64,000 nt of DNA from Euwallacea fornicatus (taxonomy: Eukaryota > Arthropoda > Insecta > Coleoptera > Curculionidae). The position numbers and the translations under genes are program-made. This document shows, in pieces, positions 58,658-64,000 of this stretch. Below the pieces are notes generated by a model. It did not search any database, was not told the origin of the DNA, and was given only the letters and a program-made list of their open reading frames with translations. Position 1 is the first letter of the stretch, and the number at the start of each line of letters is the position of its first letter. The stretch covers positions 2,542,001 to 2,606,000 of the forward strand of contig NC_089564.1 of NCBI RefSeq assembly GCF_040115645.1, given 5' to 3'.

Positions 58658-59716
58658 CCCTTGTAATACCTGATAAAAAAATTTTCACAGAGTACTTGCT
58701 GTGTGTGTACTTGGTGCACCCCCAATTTTTGTTAACAAATGTAATAAAATAGTGCAAAAAATTAAGGAAATTACCTTCAATATATTATAAGATATTTTGG
58801 AACGTTACGTGTTAGAAATTTAACATTGAACTCAAAAGGCTTTAAATAATTAATTGCACTGTTTGCGGATGATTGAAGTGCTTCGATGTTCTTTCCAAAC
58901 AAAGTTCTTACACTTGTGGCACTTAACATTGACTTGGACGTCAATACTTCGTGGGCACAAGTAACATCTCGATCTCTTATTTAGTCGATTGGTCCAAGGA
59001 GAATTTTCCAGTCCCTCCTGCGAGATGTCTTTGCTGGTTTCTTCCACGTGGACAAATTGTGAGCTACGCTCCACTAATTGGCAGACTTGTCTTGTTTCGA
59101 TTGTCAGGATGGTTTAGTCGCCTCTAGACTATAAGTGCAGTCAAATATCCAGTCCATTACCATCTTGACTACCATTTTATGAATACACCACATTTCGATC
59201 ATCGAGAATGACGCCACCTTTTTGATCTTCGAGTCGTACCACACATTTGATGCCTCTACACTCAATCAACATTTGATCTTTCCATTCTCAGATCTCATTT
59301 CTCTCTCATCTAACAGAAACTGGGACTCCACGTTCGATAAAAGGAATATGAGGAAATTTTATGAAAAAAAAATTGAAATAAAAAGAAAAAAACTGAATAT
59401 AACAACCAACATGACTAACTACGTACCGATGATGTTTTGATAATTGAATTCGTAAGCTTCGACGCATATTCGACACAAGTTAGGCATACTAGAGCTACCA
59501 ATTGGGGTACCGCAGGAACTCCAATCTCATTTTTTAAAAACAAAAATTCGTAATAAATTCTTTGTTATGTTGTAAAAAACTATATTCTGCGCCAAGGAAT
59601 ACTGGCTGAAGAATAGCATTCCTGCTGTCAGTTGAGAAAATAATTTATTTTAACAAATTTCCATGAGAAAAACTAGAGCGAAGGGCCGTCAGTGGCCCCT
59701 TCCGGTATTCGGGGGA
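58658..59716 (-). mobile_element. internally deleted piggyBac-like element inserted at TTAA
   Basis: The left flank is TTAA (58654-58657), followed by CCCTTGTAATACC. The right end, read inward, is TCCCCCGAATACCGG, next to TTGA (59717-59720), a one-base change from the expected TTAA. CCC ends, TTAA target and a piggyBac zinc-ribbon in the interior agree. At 1059 bp it is well short of an autonomous element. Removing it rejoins the foldback arm (CAG-TTAA-ACAGTATG) in the order seen in the sister copy at 10.8 kb (CAG-TTAA-ATAGTACTG). Confidence 0.82.
58850..59074 (-). pseudogene. piggyBac transposase C-terminal Cys-rich domain
   Basis: An open stretch of 74 codons reads NKRSRCYLCPRSIDVQVNVK then CHKCKNFVWKEH. 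The CxxC..CxxC..H pattern is the C-terminal zinc-binding domain that follows the DDE domain in piggyBac transposases. The catalytic domain is not present, so this is a 3' fragment kept in a deleted element. Confidence 0.8.
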
Positions 59717-60401
59717 TTGAACAGTATGTGAACAAGGAAAAAACTTGTTTTTTAGCTGGAAATTGATTGGTTTTCGATTTTGTACTTGGAAATGGTCGTT
59801 AGTTAAGAAAATAAAAAACGAAAGATAAACATTTTTTATTTAAGAAATATAAAAGATTAAATAAATAAAAATGACCAAAGATTGTAAGTACAATATGGAA
59901 AAAAAATCAATTTTCTATCAAAGAAACAAGTTTTTTCATTGTTTACGTACTGTTCGATTAAGTTTGTATTGCATTTTTCATGCAATTTATGGCTTTTTTT
60001 CGCAAAAATTTAAGAATGAACTTTGAATTGCATTACACCATCGAAGGTAGTTTTGAAAGACCTTACATTTGAGATATCACATGACCCCTCGCGCCATTTA
60101 AAATTTTTGAGACGATCACTGTGACGCACATAATGGTGAAGTTTGAAGCTTGAATTTTATGTAAAAAATCGTCTTTTTCGAAAACTGTGTTCAGACCAGG
60201 ACTTCTTGAGCTCCTGCCTAACAGTAGTGAGTGCCTCACTAGGCACCCACAGAGAAATCCAAATGCGATGGCGGGGTTCTGTACTTGAGCCGACGGACCA
60301 GACGGACTATCGCCGTGACATAATGGAGATTCACAGGTTCGAGAAGGTACTAAAAACGCTGCTACACTATGTTTAATCAAGGCTAGTTATTATACAAGGA
60401 T

Positions 60402-60459
60402 CGATTAATGACTAGATTAATGACTATACTCGATTAATGGCTACATTAATGACTATAAT
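60402..60459. repeat. short tandem-like array of ATTAATGACTA
   Basis: Four imperfect copies of ATTAATG(A/G)CTA, spaced 11-22 bp apart. No function evident. Confidence 0.7.
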
Positions 60460-60640
60460 CGCCGTATCAGATTTCGATTTGCAACGAGACGCGTCAGAAA
60501 TTGTTGAAGTTCAATTCCATCTTTGATGTCGGAAGAGTTGAGAGGTTGTTGTTGACGCAAAGAGATGGAAGACATTTTTGCCGGCCGCTTCGAGAGGGGT
60601 GGTGTTCTTCCCCTGAACTGCAGGTCCACGTTCTAAGTTT

Positions 60641-60662
60641 TTTCCCACGAATTCGTGGGAAA
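60641..60662. repeat. perfect 22-bp palindrome
   Basis: TTTCCCACGAA followed directly by its exact reverse complement TTCGTGGGAAA, with an EcoRI site at the centre. Lies in fdl intron 1. Confidence 0.9.
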
Positions 60663-62955
60663 GTCACCACCTTAATGCTTTCGAACCATTCCCCTATCAC
60701 TGCCACCCTCTAGCTCTTGAGCCACTTGCGCGGATCGATAAGAAATATTTCATCTTGATGTACTGCAGCCCTTTATATGTTTCACGACTCGCAATTCATA
60801 AATCAGGAGGGAAGTAAACCAGATGTTTGGTACCTAACGCGGTATTCACGATTCGGCACTTCACGGTAGGTTGAGGTGTGAGTTCTGTTTTCTTTCCATT
60901 TTTATTTATTGCCCAGATGTTGGGGCATTACATGAGAGCGAGAACTTTATGTTGGGCATTTTTCCAGCAAGCTGTTTTGACTTATTTTGAGAATTTTCCT
61001 AAAAGCCCTTATTTTTCGAGATTAAAGGTCGAGTTTTCAGTGTGATGCTCTATAGGTGAGTCAATTGGACAATTGTCGTTTTCTCGTTCTTGTCATGTTT
61101 GGTGACTTTCTAACATCTAGACCAACGAATCTTGGGGGCAGTGTTCCCCATGATCTAAAAATTCCCTGCTCAACCACATTAAACTTCTAGGAAATTCTGT
61201 CCCACAGTCTTTGCATGCACCATAACTGTTAGGGACTCTAAGTTATTGGTTTTTTGTTTTCTATTTATTTTTTATTGTTGTTAATGTTAGGTTTATTGTA
61301 TACTGTCATTTACTCCCTTAAGTTACGCCTATGTACTGCGATACTTATTCGGAGAATACCATCTGGGTGCCAGACCACATGGCCCATCAGGCCAAAGCTA
61401 AGGATACGCTTTGGTTGGGGAATGTGCTACTAGTCGAAGAAGCTTTCTCTATAGGGACTATTGCTTTGATGGTCAATTTGTTGGACCCGCAATATTCCCA
61501 GAAAAGCGATTAGTATAGATATTCCCCAGATGGCCACGAGTTATGGGATTCGTTGTAGCCATAGCTTATAATGGTTCTTGGTGGTGGTGCGCCCCTGGTT
61601 GGAATTCTTCGGGGTTAGTACTTAAGGGATAATCGGAGCAATTTTCGCTCTCATTTTCTGCTCTTCCTGTGGTCTGGTCCGGTGAAAGCTACGTCGGTGA
61701 CGGGATGTGATCCGCATCATATCGTGTACCCGCCCAATAAGCATTCTCCCTATTCTTCGTTACTTAGACCAAGATTCTCACATTCTTTTGAGATAAGTGC
61801 ATAGTTAATACAGTCCATTTTTACATAAAACAAATTGTCTTTGTCGTGTTTCATTTATCGAAGGAACACCCTTAACAATAACAATACATTTTAATGCCAA
61901 AAACCCATCCGTCTTTTAGTCCGTCAATTTTAAAACGTTACACGGTGTAACGAAATTAAGTGCTGAAATAAGTCCTTTCATACATAAGGCAATAACTAGG
62001 GAATTTTAATGCTATTTGCCGTCCGGATTTTTTAAAATTCATGCCCCAGATCAGTCTCTTAGTTACGGCAAAACTCTAAACCTCGTGCCTGCTTGTTTGA
62101 TGTAATTCGCAATTCACCGGGATTTTCCTTCTTTATCCATTCAGTAAATTATGCGAACTGATAAATGAGTAAACTTTAGAAATTTAATAATATTTTACAA
62201 GATCACGGCATCGATCTCTCTCGTATTTCTCATAGCAATGCTTATTTTATCCCTCCCAATTGCCTTTTAACATAAAATTATTAATCGAAACAAAATATAT
62301 ATTGACATTTTCGCCTTCTAACGATTCGGTCTAATGAAATTATGTGACCTTTCGGAGTGGCAGCACTCCAAAACTTCAAGTTTTTCGCGACATTTCTAAA
62401 TCGCTATTGGAAATCCTAATCTTGGCCTAGCAAGAACGGAAATTACTGTAAAAGCCAATTACATTTCAAGGAAGATTTGCGCGTAGTTCATACAGAATTA
62501 GATTCGGTAATTTCAAATTTAATCGGTCTAGTTTTTTCGTGGATCTTATTCAGGATTTCCCGCCTTACGTATTTCATATTTTAATTATTTCAGCACGCAA
62601 CTCAATTTGCGAATCATCCTCAACGTTCAACTTATCAATGGCAGACCGTTCGATCTTAATGGCCGCTTATTAACAATTCAATCCGCAATTTGCATTATAT
62701 CCGGTAAAACTTTTGCGGACATCCATCCATTTGCTACAATAGCACCGTGCCCTTAACATGACTGAATAATGAATAATAACTGAGCTTTGGAAACCAGATC
62801 GCTATCTAAGATAGATTAATCCGAATTTATTAGTCGGGACATCTGTACGAGATTGATAAAGGGTCGATATGCGATGGGAGATTTATACGTGTATCGGCCT
62901 GTGTTGCTGGCATAAACATCTGCGATGTTGAAGATTCATGGAAAGTTTGTTTCAG
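60663..62955. other. remainder of fdl intron 1, nothing recognised
   Basis: The part at 60900-61800 is less AT-rich than its surroundings and might be an old repeat, but no protein motif or terminal repeat was identified. Confidence 0.4.
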
Positions 62956-63113
62956 GAAATCAAGGTCGCCGCAATGGACGTGGCAGTGTGTAAATCAGAG
63001 ATGCGAACGTCACCATGTCACGGAAAATGTAAAACTCATGTCCCTGAGTACTTGCAGCATGCTGTGTGGTTCCACCCAGCTATGGCCTCAGCCTACTGGC
63101 CCTGTGACACTGG
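62956..63113 (+). CDS. fdl: fused lobes-like hexosaminidase, second coding exon
   Basis: 158 nt between TTTGTTTCAG and GG|GTGAGT. Its first base completes the Arg codon split at 53937, and it ends after one base of the Gly codon finished in the next exon. It encodes residues 49-100: SPQWTWQCVNQRCERHHVTE (from residue 52), a Ser/Leu-rich link with two more Cys (CSMLC), then TQLWPQPTGPVTLG. The four Cys (59, 64, 81, 85) and the LWPQPTG motif are typical of the N-terminal region of insect chitooligosaccharide-type and FDL hexosaminidases, just before the GH20 N-terminal domain. Confidence 0.9.
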
Positions 63114-63703
63114 GTGAGTCAAATTTTACTGAGGATGTTAGTAAGGGAAACTACGCGTCTTGCCCGTATCTCTTCAAATCACGTACTATGAGCAGTGTAA
63201 TACTTGCGTGAAGCATTATAAGCAGTTATGATAGTCAAGGATATACTTCTATACACCGTGCGTCAAAGACTTTGGAACACATGACTATTGAATGCTAGAG
63301 GGTAAGAAAATAGAGCGATTCCGCTGAATTTATCTTACACAAACATTTGCTTGGTTTCATTCTACGTTGCATTTCTTAAATTCTGAAATTGCTTCTAATT
63401 GCGTTAATTTCCTTTTTTATGAGCGCCATTAACGTAAATATCTTTGCCCCCTCGGAGACTTCGATCTTTTCAAAAGGTGTTTTGCAAAAAAAAACTCGCG
63501 CCTCTAACAATTCTCGAGATATTTCAATTTCTCTTTGAGGGCACTGCAACAGTGCAACAAACTGCAGTTGTTCTCCCAATCTGATCTACTTCAAAACTCT
63601 GCCGCTTTCCGAGATTACACCCCACTATAGTCTCCGAAAAAAAATCACCCCGTATAGTGTGATTTTTTTTTGCAATTCTTCATTTTTTTTCTTTTATTTT
63701 CAG
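63114..63703 (+). other. fdl intron 2 (590 bp)
   Basis: GTGAGT to TTTTATTTTCAG. It includes CTATACACCGTGCG (63249) and ATCACCCCGTATAGTG (about 63645-63660), which look like transposon ends of the kind seen elsewhere. Long inverted arms were not found. Confidence 0.75.
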
Positions 63704-64000
63704 GTAGCAAAACTTTATCATTTACAACCCAACACCTTGAATTCGAAGCTATAGCCTCAGCTCCGGCAAAAGACCTTCTTCTCGAAGCTGTGGCGTCTTT
63801 CAACGACAGTGTCTTCAGTTTAGTGCGTGATAAAGACTACTTAAAAAAAAAGACTGATCTCAATAAGTTCGTAGTGCGTGTGTCTGTTGTGCGTAGTGAC
63901 GTTGTGCGTTTGAAACTGAACACTGACGAAAGTTATAACATTGTGCTTAAATCTAGAGCTACTGAGCTGTTAGCCAACGTTACTGCCAAGACGTTTTTTG
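63704..64000 (+). CDS. fdl: fused lobes-like hexosaminidase, third exon (cut by window end)
   Basis: Begins after TTTTATTTTCAG; its first two bases complete a Gly codon. Frame is open to the edge: SKTLSFTTQHLEFEAIASAP, a helix (KDLLLEAVASF), a lysine-rich loop, and VVRVSVVRSDVVRLKLNTDE. SYNIVLKSRATELLANVTAK and TFF follow. DESYxL then an ANVTAKTFFG-type strand-loop is characteristic of the GH20b N-terminal alpha/beta domain of hexosaminidases. N-D-S and N-V-T are possible glycosylation sites, consistent with a luminal location. The catalytic barrel with its Asp-Glu pair must lie past 64000. Confidence 0.9.

Larger units (their letters stand above)
58379..60190. mobile_element. foldback element (family of 10737-11165) split by a piggyBac relic
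   Basis: The left end TATACAGGGTCAACCAATGA (58379) starts an arm whose blocks recur inverted on the right. ATGACGAATTTTTATATAAA, AAACTTCACC(T/A)TTATG, GCGTCACAG and GGTCATGTGA correspond to 60190-60060. The arm's inner part (ACTCAGTTAA, then ACAGTATGTGAACAAGGAAA) is interrupted by the piggyBac at 58658-59716. The inner right arm is at 59905-60060. The outermost right tip is not found beyond about 60190. Confidence 0.75.
53938..62955 (+). other. fdl intron 1 (9.0 kb)
   Basis: Bounded by GTAAGT (53938) and TTTCAG (ending 62955). It contains a 188-bp MITE, a transposase-derived foldback, a foldback with a nested piggyBac relic, and a 22-bp palindrome, all annotated separately. 60700-62950 shows no recognised element. 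Confidence 0.85.

Noticed and set aside
60063..60380. Overlapping plus and minus frames of 77 and 105 codons
   Set aside because: They overlap the foldback arm and each other; neither shows a known motif.
63249..63660. Complete transposon in fdl intron 2
   Set aside because: End-like motifs are present but no inverted arms could be followed.
1..64000. CRISPR arrays, toxin-antitoxin or phage defence systems, rRNA and tRNA genes
   Set aside because: No regularly spaced direct repeats with unique spacers, no such genes, and no tRNA-like cloverleaf with both promoter boxes were found.

Overview
The window looks like nuclear DNA of an insect: AT-rich, intron-bearing, and packed with degenerate Tc1/mariner, pogo, piggyBac, Harbinger-like and palindromic (foldback) transposons. 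I see no bacterial operons, CRISPR arrays, rRNA or convincing tRNA genes. The species cannot be fixed from this sequence.

Only two host genes can be supported, both partial. (1) On the + strand, three exons whose splice phases agree (53795-53937, 62956-63113, 63704-64000) encode the start of a membrane-anchored GH20 beta-N-acetylglucosaminidase, best matched by the insect 'fused lobes' (fdl) type. The catalytic domain lies beyond the right edge. (2) On the - strand, three exons whose phases agree (31668-31537, 31187-31037, 22672-22481) encode the C-terminal part, including the stop, of a small single-pass membrane protein with a PPPY and an LPSY motif. Such motifs are typical of ligands for Nedd4-type WW domains. 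Its function is unknown, and a 5' exon may be missing.

The rest is mostly transposon debris. 0-10 kb: a mariner relic, palindromic elements, a DDE transposase relic, and two inverted copies of a hammerhead ribozyme motif at 9.2-9.5 kb resembling those in Penelope-like element termini. 10-22 kb: a foldback, a decayed pogo-type element flanked by GC-rich repeats, and another DDE relic. 22.7-31.0 kb is an intron of the PY-motif gene. It holds a nearly intact mariner (23871-25154) that lost its gene through one stop and one extra A, followed by three elements with very long inverted repeats. 32-33.7 kb: a complete but mutated Tc1-like element with a double-repeat (IR/DR) end structure. 35-47 kb: several foldbacks, many ending in TATACAGGGTG or a close variant. 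48.9-51.7 kb: a Tc1-like element with terminal repeats, then a Harbinger-like element with a foldback nested inside it. 53.9-63 kb: fdl intron 1, with a 188-bp MITE, a foldback carrying the transposase start in both arms, and a piggyBac relic inserted at a TTAA inside another foldback.

A recurring theme is one superfamily of DDE transposases (DUF4817-like N terminus, then a DDE domain with a SPDLTPLDFFLWG-like motif). It is seen as at least eight relics, several sitting inside elements with 100-400 bp inverted repeats. These elements appear repeatedly to have been reduced to near-perfect palindromes.
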